32,500 nt of DNA. Source: Pseudozobellia thermophila. GTDB lineage: Bacteria > Bacteroidota > Bacteroidia > Flavobacteriales > Flavobacteriaceae. The translations under genes and the position numbers were made by a program. The notes under the pieces are model-generated. The model made no database searches, was not told where the DNA came from, and saw only the letters and a program-made list of their open reading frames with translations. Location: contig NZ_FQYU01000016.1 of the NCBI RefSeq assembly GCF_900141855.1, positions 1-32,500 on the forward strand, given 5' to 3'. This document shows positions 1 to 7,676 of this stretch, one piece after another. The number at the start of each line of letters is the position of its first letter. The stretch's first letter is position 1.

Positions 1-21
1 AAGAAAAAAAAGAATAAAAAT

Positions 22-1233
22 TTAAAGGATTTCGGCCACTGTAAACGTGCTTCCACCAACAAACACAAAATCAGTGGGTTTTGCAGCATGGAAGGCAGAA
101 CGGTAAGCTTCCGAAACCGTGGAAAAACAATCTCCATTTAACCCAAACGCCCGGGCTTCATCGGCCAATATCCCAACATGTAATCCCCTTTCGATCTTCG
201 GGCTGCAAAAGTAATACGTGGCGTTGGCCGGGAACAGGGGCAATATCCCCTTCAGGTCCTTCCCCTTCACAAAGCCCAAGACGATGTGCAATTTCCTATA
301 TTTTTGCCGAAGCAACTGCCCTACTACCAACTCCAGACCCTCTTTGTTATGGGCCGTATCGCAGATTACGGTAGGTTTGGTGTTCAGTTGCTGCCACCTC
401 CCCATCAATCCGGTATTTTCAACGACCTTCTGCAAACCGGAGCGGATATGTGCATCCCCTACATCAAAATTCCCCAAGGCCCTAATGGCGGCTACGACAC
501 CTTTTACGTTTTTGAATTGATATAGGCCCAAGAGCGATGTGGTATGCCCATCGGTGGTTTCCCGGTCGGCAAATACCAATGGGGCGCTCTTTTCCTCGGC
601 CACGGACTCAAAAACCCCGGCCGCGCCTTCTTGGTATTCACTGATCACTACGGGAACCTTTGTTTTGATGATTCCTGCCTTTTCAAAAGCGATCTTTTCT
701 ATGGTATCGCCTAGCATATCGGTGTGGTCCATGCCAATATTGGTGATCAGGCAAACTTCGGGCTCGATGATATTGGTCGAATCCAATCGGCCTCCCAGTC
801 CCACCTCAACAACGGCGATATCTACCTTTTCCTCGGCAAAACAATCAAAGGCCATACCTACGGTCATTTCAAAAAACGACAGCTGGTTGCGTTCGAAAAA
901 CGACCTGTTCTTCGCTATGAAGTCGACCACATGTCTTTTGGAAACCGGCTTGCCATCGATTTTAATTCGTTCCCTAAAGTCCTTTAGATGGGGTGACGTG
1001 TAGAGTCCGACCCTATACCCCGCTTCCTGAAGTATGGAAGCCAGCATATGGCTGCTCGAACCCTTTCCGTTGGTACCGGCCACGTGGATGCTTTTAAACC
1101 GTTTATGCGGATTACCGAGATGCCCAACGAATTTTAAGATACCGTTCAACTTGGCATTATAGGCCTTTGAACCTTGTTGCTGATACATTGGAAGTTGCCC
1201 GAACATCCAATCCAAAGTCTCTTGATAGGTCAC
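22..1233 (-). CDS. folC: Bifunctional folylpolyglutamate synthase / dihydrofolate synthase (FolC)
   Basis: This is a Mur-ligase-family ATP-dependent enzyme that adds glutamate to dihydropteroate or folates in the cytoplasm. From the chosen start it has 403 residues, normal for the family. The P-loop GTNGKGS lies at about residues 53-59, followed by the expected LYTSPHLKDFRERI segment and, further on, VVEVGLGGRLD and TNIGMDHTDMLG. The C-terminal domain (CDTAHNKEG, VLGFVKGKD) is complete. The reading frame stays open upstream to an ATG at 1302, but that extension lies entirely inside the TonB-like gene. The GTG at 1233-1231 overlaps the TonB stop as GTGA and is followed by TYQETLDWMF, where family proteins normally begin, so I chose it. 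It is the last gene of the exbB-exbD-tonB run and is probably translationally coupled to it. Confidence 0.93.
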   Translation of the reverse strand: MTYQETLDWMFGQLPMYQQQGSKAYNAKLNGILKFVGHLGNPHKRFKSIHVAGTNGKGSSSHMLASILQEAGYRVGLYTSPHLKDFRERIKIDGKPVSKRHVVDFIAKNRSFFERNQLSFFEMTVGMAFDCFAEEKVDIAVVEVGLGGRLDSTNIIEPEVCLITNIGMDHTDMLGDTIEKIAFEKAGIIKTKVPVVISEYQEGAAGVFESVAEEKSAPLVFADRETTDGHTTSLLGLYQFKNVKGVVAAIRALGNFDVGDAHIRSGLQKVVENTGLMGRWQQLNTKPTVICDTAHNKEGLELVVGQLLRQKYRKLHIVLGFVKGKDLKGILPLFPANATYYFCSPKIERGLHVGILADEARAFGLNGDCFSTVSEAYRSAFHAAKPTDFVFVGGSTFTVAEIL

Positions 1234-2177
1234 TCGCCCAACTTGAAGTTCACCACTACGAAGCCCACTTGCTGACTGGGCGCATTGGAATCCAGGTTCC
1301 ATTTGTGCTTAAAGGCGGTTTTTTTGGCAGGTTCCAAAAGGCAAGGGTGATTATTGGTCGTTCCCTTGACCCCGGGCGTGGCCGAAACCACGTTGCCATT
1401 TCTATCTACAACGATTTTTACGACTACCCGTCCCTCTTCGTTACACTCCTGCTTTACCTTTCCCTTGCTTACCAAAGAGCGGCCGTTAAGTCCATACCCT
1501 CCTGTGCCGCTGCCCGAACCGGGACTACCGTAGTAGCTGGTCGCATAGGGATCTCCGCCAGGTTGGCCCTTGTCGCCGGCCCTATTGTCGTCGCCTTCAC
1601 TTCCCGAGGCATTGCCTTCGGATTTACTTATTCCGCCAATCAGCTCGTCGAGTTTTTTCTTTTTGGCCTCCTGCTCCTTTCGGGCCTTTTCTTCGGCCAA
1701 TTTCTTTTCACGGGCGATCCTTTCGGCCTCGGCCCTCTTTTTTTCCTCTGCCTCACGCGCCTTTTTCTGGGCGATTCTTTCGGCTTCCTCCGCCTTGCGC
1801 TTGGCCTCTTGTGCCTTCTTTATTTTTATTGCTTCTTCGTTCTCTTGGGTAAGCACCTTTTCGGCCGGGGCCTCCTCGGCCACTACCTCTTCGGGCACTT
1901 CCTCGGCAACCTCCTCCACGACTTCCTCTTCGACCACCTCTTCTTGTTTGGACGGTTCGACCGGCGGTGTATCCAAAGGCTCCGAACGAATTTGCTCCTT
2001 GGGCTGCACGTTGCCACTACCGAAATCCATAGTGCCAAAATTCACCGATATGCCGTTTTCCTCAGGCGGGTCCATATAGGTAAGCCCAATGTAGAACATG
2101 ACAAGGAGGAGCACACTTAACAGAAGTGTGGTAAGTGTAAATGACTTTTTCTTGTGTCTCGTATCTAGGAATGACAT
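1230..2177 (-). CDS. TonB/TolA-like energy transducer
   Basis: This 315-residue protein probably transmits proton-motive-force energy from the ExbB/ExbD motor to the outer membrane. A short cytoplasmic tail is followed by one membrane segment at about residues 14-34. Next come a Pro/Glu/Val-rich acidic stretch (about 60-110), a long charged Lys/Glu/Ala/Arg helix (about 112-176) like that of TolA, a Gly/Ser-rich linker (about 185-232), and a small C-terminal domain (about 240-315) with the TonB-like pattern VVVKIVVDRNGNVV. Two cysteines, C245 and C279, sit in the C-terminal domain and could form a disulfide. The start codon overlaps the ExbD stop by one base (TAATG), and the stop overlaps the folC GTG. 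Whether it serves TonB-dependent receptors or a Tol-Pal-type task cannot be decided from sequence. Confidence 0.9.
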   Translation of the reverse strand: MSFLDTRHKKKSFTLTTLLLSVLLLVMFYIGLTYMDPPEENGISVNFGTMDFGSGNVQPKEQIRSEPLDTPPVEPSKQEEVVEEEVVEEVAEEVPEEVVAEEAPAEKVLTQENEEAIKIKKAQEAKRKAEEAERIAQKKAREAEEKKRAEAERIAREKKLAEEKARKEQEAKKKKLDELIGGISKSEGNASGSEGDDNRAGDKGQPGGDPYATSYYGSPGSGSGTGGYGLNGRSLVSKGKVKQECNEEGRVVVKIVVDRNGNVVSATPGVKGTTNNHPCLLEPAKKTAFKHKWNLDSNAPSQQVGFVVVNFKLGE

Positions 2178-2563
2178 TAATTCGGTCGCACGGCCAAGAT
2201 AACCTTATAATTATTTCTGTTGGCAATATCCATAACGTTGACCGCCTCTTTGATGGCCACGCTTTCTTCCGCCCTCAAAATAATCGTGGGTTTATCTTGT
2301 CCCTCTAGTGCCTTTTTTAGTTCAATTTCTATATATTCTCCGTTGATTCGCTCGTTATTGACGTAGTACTGTAAATTCTTGTCGATGCTCACCGATACGT
2401 TCTGCGTATTGGTAGACTTTCCTTTGGCCTTCGGGAGCAACAGGTCCAAGGCATTGGGCGAGTTGGCCGTAAGCATGAAGAAAATCAATAACAAGAACAC
2501 GATATCCGTCATTGAGGACATGCTAAAATCGGGACTGACCTTGTTTCTGCCTTTTAATTTCAT
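2177..2563 (-). CDS. exbD: ExbD/TolR-family biopolymer transport protein
   Basis: This is the 128-residue ExbD/TolR subunit of the inner-membrane proton-driven motor that powers the TonB-like protein. The N-terminus is basic (MKLKGRNKV). A single membrane segment follows at about residues 19-35, with the conserved acidic residue D20 in MTDIVFLLLIFFML matching the proton-carrying Asp of E. coli ExbD. The rest is a periplasmic domain ending in a beta strand (YKVILAVRPN). It lies 9 bp after exbB and shares one base with the tonB start (TAATG), so the three genes are certainly one operon. A second exbD copy, common in flavobacteria, is not present here. Confidence 0.95.
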   Translation of the reverse strand: MKLKGRNKVSPDFSMSSMTDIVFLLLIFFMLTANSPNALDLLLPKAKGKSTNTQNVSVSIDKNLQYYVNNERINGEYIEIELKKALEGQDKPTIILRAEESVAIKEAVNVMDIANRNNYKVILAVRPN

Positions 2564-2572
2564 TTGACCAAA

Positions 2573-3265
2573 TTATAGGGGTTCGTTCAACAAGTCTAAA
2601 AATTCCACGGCATTGGCCTCCATTTTGTGTACGACCTTGTCCGTACGGTTTACCAAGTGGTTGTAACCGATATAGGCAATGATACCTACTATAAGTCCGG
2701 CCACGGTCGTTGTCATCGCGGTATAGATACCCGAGGCCAAAGATCCCATTTCGGCCTGTCCGCCACTGGTAGCCATTTCATGGAAGGCAAGAATCATACC
2801 AATTACCGTTCCCAAAAACCCGATCATGGGAGCTGCCCCGGCCACCGTGGCCAAGACACTTACGTTTTTCTCTAGTTTATAGACCTCCAACGTACCTGCA
2901 TTTTCGATGGCCGTATTGATATCGTCCAAGGGTTTGCCGATTCGCGAAACCCCTTTTTCGGTCAAGCGCGCCACTGGCGAATCGGTTTGGGCACAGAGCA
3001 ATTTGGCCGCTTCCAATTTACCGTTCGTAACGTGGTCCCGAATCTGATTCATAAAGTTGCTATCGATCTTTGAGGCCGCCTTAATGGCGAATATGCGTTC
3101 AAAGTATATATAGAGCGCTACGAACAGCATAATAAAGAGTACCGTTATGATGAGTACACTACCTGTGCCCCCATTAAATATCAAATCGATAACGGAAAGG
3201 GTCTTCTCTTCCGACATAACATCCGCAGCTGCAGGATCTTGCGCCATATCTTGAAATAACATCAT
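2573..3265 (-). CDS. exbB: ExbB/TolQ/MotA-family proton channel protein
   Basis: This 230-residue inner-membrane subunit forms the proton channel together with ExbD. Three hydrophobic segments are visible at about residues 36-56, 136-162 and 183-204, the standard ExbB topology with a large cytoplasmic loop between the first two. The family block GAAPMIGFLGTVIGMILAF (about 144-161) and the Thr-rich start of the last helix (IYTAMTTTVAGLIVG) are present. Two ATGs lie side by side at the start (MMLFQ), so the start is uncertain by one codon. The gene follows nhaD after 52 bp that contain a 16-bp palindrome. It may be transcribed with the genes upstream or from a promoter I could not identify. Confidence 0.94.
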   Translation of the reverse strand: MMLFQDMAQDPAAADVMSEEKTLSVIDLIFNGGTGSVLIITVLFIMLFVALYIYFERIFAIKAASKIDSNFMNQIRDHVTNGKLEAAKLLCAQTDSPVARLTEKGVSRIGKPLDDINTAIENAGTLEVYKLEKNVSVLATVAGAAPMIGFLGTVIGMILAFHEMATSGGQAEMGSLASGIYTAMTTTVAGLIVGIIAYIGYNHLVNRTDKVVHKMEANAVEFLDLLNEPL

Positions 3266-3302
3266 ATGAATTCTTAGGTATTAGAGTTGCCTCTATAACG
3301 GC

Positions 3303-3318
3303 ATTTTATCGATAAAAT
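3303..3318. repeat. Perfect 16-bp palindrome between nhaD and exbB
   Basis: The sequence ATTTTATCGATAAAAT is a perfect palindrome that touches the nhaD stop codon, inside the 52-bp gap before exbB. It has no loop and no adjacent T-run, so it is not a typical intrinsic terminator. It could be a protein-binding site controlling the exb-tonB genes, or chance in an AT-rich gap. Confidence 0.4.
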
Positions 3319-4685
3319 TATGCATCCAACACTAAATTTCTCAACAAGCCAAACACGACGGCCCCACTCATAAACCCGACAAAGGCCAACCATGCTATTT
3401 TCTTAAGGTACCAAAAGAAATCGATCTTTTCCATACCCATGGCTACCACACCGGCCGCGGAACCAATGATCAACATACTACCACCTGTTCCCGCCGAATA
3501 GGCGATGAAGTGCCAAACGGGGTCATCGATAGGCACGGAAAACATTCCCATACTGGCCGCGACCAACGGAACGTTGTCGATAACCGCAGACCCAACCCCC
3601 AAAATAAGGACCACCAAGTCGGAAACAAGCTCCCCTTCGGATTCGGTACCCAACATAGGCAGGTTACTTTCAAGGCTTTCCGCGAAGTGGAAGAGCATTC
3701 CCAACGACTCCAGGGCGGCCACCGCCAAGAGGATCCCCAGGAAGAAGAGGATACTGGGCAATTCTATCTTTGACAGCGAGGCATGTACCGGACTGTGATG
3801 CCCAACGGTATCATGGTCGTCGCCATCTACAGCCGACAGACTGAACTTTGAACTACTATAGATTTCAGCAAAAGTAGCTACCACGGCCAACGACAGCATC
3901 ATACCGACGTACGGAGGCAAATGGGTAATGGTCTTGAAAAACGGAACAAAGACTATGGCTCCAAGGCCCAAGTACAACATTATAGACCCGAACTTCGACT
4001 TGGAATCCTCTTCGGAGTCCAGTTCATCTGAAATATTTCCACTGAAGGCCTTAAAGCGACTGGCCAGCAATACGGGAACCACCATACAGACTATAGAGGG
4101 TATAAGCACGTGCTCTACAAGCAGCGGGGCAGTTACCTTGTTGCCGATCCACAACATGGTCGTGGTGACGTCACCGATAGGAGACCATGCCCCACCGGCA
4201 TTCGCCGCGATAATGATAAGGCCGGCAAACCATAACCGGACCTCCCGGTCCCTGATCACTTTTTGCAAGATAGTGACCAACACGATGGTCGCGGTCAGGT
4301 TATCGATAATGGCCGAAAGCACAAAGGCCAATATTGAAAACAGCCACAAAAGCTTGCGTTTGCTCCTTGTCTTTATGTACCCTTTGATCGTGGCGAAGCC
4401 ATCGAAATAATCGATGATCTCAACAATGGTCATCGCCCCTAACAAAAAGACCAATATTTCAGCCGTCTTGCCCAGATGGTGCAACAAAATTTCATCGATA
4501 TGCGTGGGCTCCAATTCCTTTAGGGCCGTATTCACCTCGAACACATCCATATGGGTCAAGGCGATTATTGCCCAAAGAATGGCCATCATTGCCAATGCAG
4601 GTATTAGTTTGTCGATTTTCAGGTTGTGCTCCATGGTTATCGCCAGATAACCCACAATAAATACAATGATGATAATTGTCTCCAT
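3318..4685 (-). CDS. nhaD: NhaD-type Na+/H+ antiporter
   Basis: This 455-residue protein is an inner-membrane sodium/proton exchanger of the NhaD family (IT superfamily), typical of marine and halotolerant bacteria. It has about 11-12 hydrophobic segments. Two inverted halves carry the family's characteristic polar signatures: FVLSAIIDNLTATIVLV in the first half and GVGSAVIDNVPLVAA in the second, with ANAGGAWSPIGDVTTTM and SAGTGGSMLIIGSAAGV as the matching re-entrant regions. No signal peptide is needed because the first helix starts at the N-terminus (METIIIIVFIVGYLAI). The gene starts 21 bp after the glutamate dehydrogenase-like gene and is probably co-transcribed with it, linking sodium export to nitrogen metabolism or simply sharing a promoter. 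Confidence 0.93.
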   Translation of the reverse strand: METIIIIVFIVGYLAITMEHNLKIDKLIPALAMMAILWAIIALTHMDVFEVNTALKELEPTHIDEILLHHLGKTAEILVFLLGAMTIVEIIDYFDGFATIKGYIKTRSKRKLLWLFSILAFVLSAIIDNLTATIVLVTILQKVIRDREVRLWFAGLIIIAANAGGAWSPIGDVTTTMLWIGNKVTAPLLVEHVLIPSIVCMVVPVLLASRFKAFSGNISDELDSEEDSKSKFGSIMLYLGLGAIVFVPFFKTITHLPPYVGMMLSLAVVATFAEIYSSSKFSLSAVDGDDHDTVGHHSPVHASLSKIELPSILFFLGILLAVAALESLGMLFHFAESLESNLPMLGTESEGELVSDLVVLILGVGSAVIDNVPLVAASMGMFSVPIDDPVWHFIAYSAGTGGSMLIIGSAAGVVAMGMEKIDFFWYLKKIAWLAFVGFMSGAVVFGLLRNLVLDA

Positions 4686-4706
4686 TCTCTTATTTGGTTT
4701 TATTAA

Positions 4707-5936
4707 TTATATTAGTTGTTTTAGTGCAATTTCAAATGCCGTTCTACTGATATTGTTGGGCGACGGATTTTGGTTAAAGATATTTAAAATAGCCTTCTTA
4801 ATGGTACGGCTGGTATCATTAAATATCATTTCATCGTCTATAGGCACTCTTTTTTCCATAAAATAGGCGAACACACGTGCCATACCGCAATTGGAAATAA
4901 AATCGGGGATCAATCCCACTTTTCCATCGGCATATTCCATGATCGGCCCAAAGAATATTTCCTTATCGGCAAAGGGCACGTTCGCCCCGCAGGAAATAAC
5001 CTCGAGCCCGGCCTCGATCATACTGCCGACCTGCTCCTTTTCAACCAAACGCGACGCGGCACAAGGCACAAATACCTCGGTGGGCAAATGCCAAATCCGT
5101 TCATTGATTTCATCAAAGGGGAGCATATCGCTTCCCCCGACCAAGGCATTTCCCTTTTTACCGAGAAAGAGGGCCTTTATTTCATCGAAGCCATACCCAT
5201 CCTCATTGATCAAACCGCCCGACCTATCGATAATGCCCACAATCTTTGCACCCATCTGGGCCAAGTAGTAGGCTGCCGCGGCACCCACGTTGCCAAAGCC
5301 CTGAACAACGGCCCGTTTGCCCTTTACATTTCCTCCATAGATATCGTAATAATGGCGAACGGCCTCGGCCACGCCAAAACCTGTGATCATGTCGGCCACC
5401 CTATATTTTCTGGAAGTATCGGGCGAGTAGCCGGTGTGCTCTATAGGCTTAATGACCCCTAGCCTCAATTGCCCTATACGGTTTATCTTATCGGCCTCGG
5501 TCGGCTTAAAATGGCCATTAAAAACCCCTTCTTGCGGGTGCCAGACCCCTACGTCTTCCGTTATGGGAATAACCTCGTGGATTTCATCCACGTTCAGATC
5601 GCCCCCTGTACCGTAATAGCTCTTCAAGAGCGGCGATACCGCATGGTACCAACGTTCGAGCACTCCTTTTTTCCTGGGGTCGCCGGGATCAAAATTGATT
5701 CCGGATTTCGCCCCTCCGATGGGCGGTCCCGATATGGTAAATTTGACCTCCATCGTCTTCGCCAACGACAAAACCTCGTTCATATCGAGCCCTTTCCGCA
5801 TTCGGGTACCCCCTCCTGCGGCACCACCGCGCAACGAATTAATGACCGTCCACCCCTCCGCATCCGTCTCGGGGTCCTTCCAGTTGAAAACAATTTCAGG
5901 AGCTTTATTTTCGTAAATATGAAGTAATTCTTTCAT
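4707..5936 (-). CDS. Glu/Leu/Phe/Val dehydrogenase family enzyme
   Basis: This 409-residue cytoplasmic enzyme catalyses NAD(P)-linked oxidative deamination of an amino acid, or the reverse reaction. The N-terminal dimerization/substrate domain holds MEVKFTISGPPIGGAKSGI (about residues 62-80) with the expected lysines K65 and K77, and the catalytic-type aspartate D113 in YGTGGDLNVDE. The Rossmann domain starts near residue 203 (GKRAVVQGFGNVGAAAA). Canonical glutamate dehydrogenases read GGAKGGI where this one has GGAKSGI, so the preferred amino acid is uncertain. Glutamate is the default guess and leucine/valine are possible. The gene precedes nhaD and is preceded by a long AT-rich divergent promoter region with a TATATTTG -7-like box about 130 bp upstream. 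Confidence 0.88.
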   Translation of the reverse strand: MKELLHIYENKAPEIVFNWKDPETDAEGWTVINSLRGGAAGGGTRMRKGLDMNEVLSLAKTMEVKFTISGPPIGGAKSGINFDPGDPRKKGVLERWYHAVSPLLKSYYGTGGDLNVDEIHEVIPITEDVGVWHPQEGVFNGHFKPTEADKINRIGQLRLGVIKPIEHTGYSPDTSRKYRVADMITGFGVAEAVRHYYDIYGGNVKGKRAVVQGFGNVGAAAAYYLAQMGAKIVGIIDRSGGLINEDGYGFDEIKALFLGKKGNALVGGSDMLPFDEINERIWHLPTEVFVPCAASRLVEKEQVGSMIEAGLEVISCGANVPFADKEIFFGPIMEYADGKVGLIPDFISNCGMARVFAYFMEKRVPIDDEMIFNDTSRTIKKAILNIFNQNPSPNNISRTAFEIALKQLI

Positions 5937-6066
5937 AGAATTGATTTAAAATTATGCGACCAAACCCTAGTAACCTTTCTTTAAAAAAAATGTTCTCCAT
6001 ACCCCAAAGCGGGGCTAATGCTGTCTCATAATTTTACGTTTTAACCAATTTTCAAAGGATGCCCGA

Positions 6067-6074
6067 CAAATATA
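6067..6074 (-). promoter_or_regulatory. Candidate -7 box for the glutamate dehydrogenase-like gene
   Basis: On the minus strand this reads TATATTTG, a full match to the Bacteroidota -7 consensus TAnnTTTG. It lies about 130 bp upstream of the ATG at 5936. No clear -33 TTTG is seen at the usual distance, so support is partial. The 5937-6199 gap also has to hold the promoter for the divergent acyl-CoA dehydrogenase, which I could not locate. Confidence 0.35.
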
Positions 6075-6208
6075 AAAATTTGCGGTCGTATAGCACCGTT
6101 TTCATGACAACAGTTAAAAAAAATGTATCTTTCAGAACCTTTTTGGCAACCGACCAAAGCCTTCTACCGGACAACGATTACATAACTCCTTAAAATTCAA
6201 TGGCAATT

Positions 6209-7351
6209 ATGGATTTTTCGCTTTCAGAAGAACATCAAATGATACGACAGGCCGCCCGCGACTTTGCACAAAACGAGTTGCTGCCGGGCGTAATCGAAAG
6301 GGACGAGACCCAAACCTTTCCCAAGGAACAGATAAAAAAACTGGGCGAGCTAGGTTTTTTGGGCATGATGACCGACCCCAAGTACAACGGCAGCGGCATG
6401 GACACCCTATCGTACGTGATCGCCATGGAAGAGCTGTCGAAAGTCGACGCCTCGGCTTCGGTCGTGGTCTCGGTAAACAATTCATTGGTCTGCTGGGGCC
6501 TGGAGACCTTCGGCAATGAGGAACAAAAACAAAAATACCTTACCCGCCTGGCATCGGGAGAAGTCATTGGCGCCTTCTGCCTGTCGGAACCCGAAGCGGG
6601 AAGCGATGCCACTTCACAAAAGACCACGGCCATCGACAAAGGCGACCACTATATATTGAACGGAACCAAGAACTGGATCACCAATGGCGGCACCGCCGAC
6701 ATCTACCTGGTCATCGCGCAGACCGACAAGGAAAAAGGCCACAAGGGCATCAATGCCCTTATTGTCGAAAAAGGCATGGAGGGCTTTGAGATCGGACCCA
6801 AGGAAAACAAATTGGGCATTAGGGGAAGCGATACCCATTCGCTTATCTTCAACGATGTAAAAGTACCCAAGGAAAACAGGATCGGCGAAGACGGCTTCGG
6901 TTTTAAGTTTGCCATGAAAACCCTGTCGGGGGGAAGAATCGGGATTGCGGCCCAAGCCCTGGGGATTGCGGCCGGCGCCTACGACCTCGCCCTTAAGTAC
7001 TCAAAGCAACGCAAGGCCTTTGGTACCGAAATAGCCAATCACCAGGCCATTGCCTTCAAATTGGCCGATATGCACACCCAAATCGAGGCGGCCCGGCATT
7101 TGGTCTATAAGGCCGCCTGGGAAAAGGACAAGGGAAAAAATTACGACCTCTCCGGGGCCATGGCCAAATTATACGCCTCCCAGGTAGCCATGGACGTCAC
7201 CGTCGAAGCGGTTCAAATACACGGCGGAAACGGATATGTCAAAGACTACCACGTCGAACGCCTGATGCGCGATGCCAAAATCACCCAGATCTACGAAGGC
7301 ACGTCGGAAATACAAAAGATCGTAATTTCAAGGAGCATTTTACGCAATTGA
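6209..7351 (+). CDS. Acyl-CoA dehydrogenase
   Basis: This FAD-dependent enzyme oxidizes acyl-CoA to enoyl-CoA in fatty-acid or branched-chain amino-acid breakdown in the cytoplasm. From the chosen start it has 380 residues, the usual length. The N-terminal helical domain starts MDFSLSEEHQMIRQAARDFA. Family signatures follow: CLSEPEAGSDA (flavin/substrate region), NGTKNWITNGG, and the C-terminal QIHGGNGYVKDYHVERLMRDAKI. The catalytic base is the glutamate of QIYEGTSEIQ, about residue 363. An in-frame ATG at 6200 would add three residues (MAI). I prefer 6209 because homologues usually begin MDFSL. The gene stands alone, divergent from the glutamate dehydrogenase-like gene, and is closed by a strong terminator. 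Chain-length preference (short or branched) is not readable. Confidence 0.93.
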   Translation: MDFSLSEEHQMIRQAARDFAQNELLPGVIERDETQTFPKEQIKKLGELGFLGMMTDPKYNGSGMDTLSYVIAMEELSKVDASASVVVSVNNSLVCWGLETFGNEEQKQKYLTRLASGEVIGAFCLSEPEAGSDATSQKTTAIDKGDHYILNGTKNWITNGGTADIYLVIAQTDKEKGHKGINALIVEKGMEGFEIGPKENKLGIRGSDTHSLIFNDVKVPKENRIGEDGFGFKFAMKTLSGGRIGIAAQALGIAAGAYDLALKYSKQRKAFGTEIANHQAIAFKLADMHTQIEAARHLVYKAAWEKDKGKNYDLSGAMAKLYASQVAMDVTVEAVQIHGGNGYVKDYHVERLMRDAKITQIYEGTSEIQKIVISRSILRN

Positions 7352-7377
7352 CCGCATATATCCACACAACCAAACCG

Positions 7378-7413
7378 AACAACCCCTAAATTTAAGGGGT
7401 TGTTTTTTATTTT
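7378..7413 (+). terminator. Intrinsic terminator after the acyl-CoA dehydrogenase
   Basis: A perfect 10-bp stem (AACAACCCCT / AGGGGTTGTT at 7378-7387 and 7395-7404) with a 7-base loop runs directly into a T-rich tract. It lies 27 bp after the stop codon of the acyl-CoA dehydrogenase and separates it from gltB. Confidence 0.88.
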
Positions 7414-7676
7414 TTTGAATTTACAGGCAACCTACCCCCAAATAATTACTTACCTACACATCAAAAACCACTATTATTCACACTACCCCCTCTAAAACGC
7501 CCATCCTTTGCAAACTTTAGCTTAATTTTAGCATTCTGATAATTTTAAGGGGTAGATAATTCATTATTAAACATATTTTAACGTTTTATTAAAAACGTTG
7601 GATTTTTATACAATTAGCCCCGAAACACTGTAAATAATGCATCAAAAAAGTTATTTTTGAGCAAATACGATAATAT
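7414..7676 (+). promoter_or_regulatory. gltB upstream region with inverted repeat and -7-like box
   Basis: This AT-rich leader holds no gene. At 7580-7599 is an inverted repeat AACGTTTT-atta-AAAACGTT, a possible operator or hairpin. At 7652-7659 TATTTTTG matches the TAnnTTTG -7 consensus, only 17 bp before the gltB ATG, which would give a very short leader. No matching -33 box is seen. Glutamate synthase genes are usually regulated by nitrogen status, but no regulator can be named here. Confidence 0.4.

Noticed and set aside
1234-1302. Upstream extension of folC to an ATG at 1302
   Set aside because: It lies wholly inside the TonB coding region and adds residues not typical of FolC; the GTG at 1233 overlapping the TonB stop is a better start.
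1167-2120. Open frame of 317 codons on the plus strand opposite the TonB-like gene
   Set aside because: It is a shadow of the repetitive Lys/Glu-rich minus-strand gene, giving an artificial Phe/Leu-rich protein with no family features.
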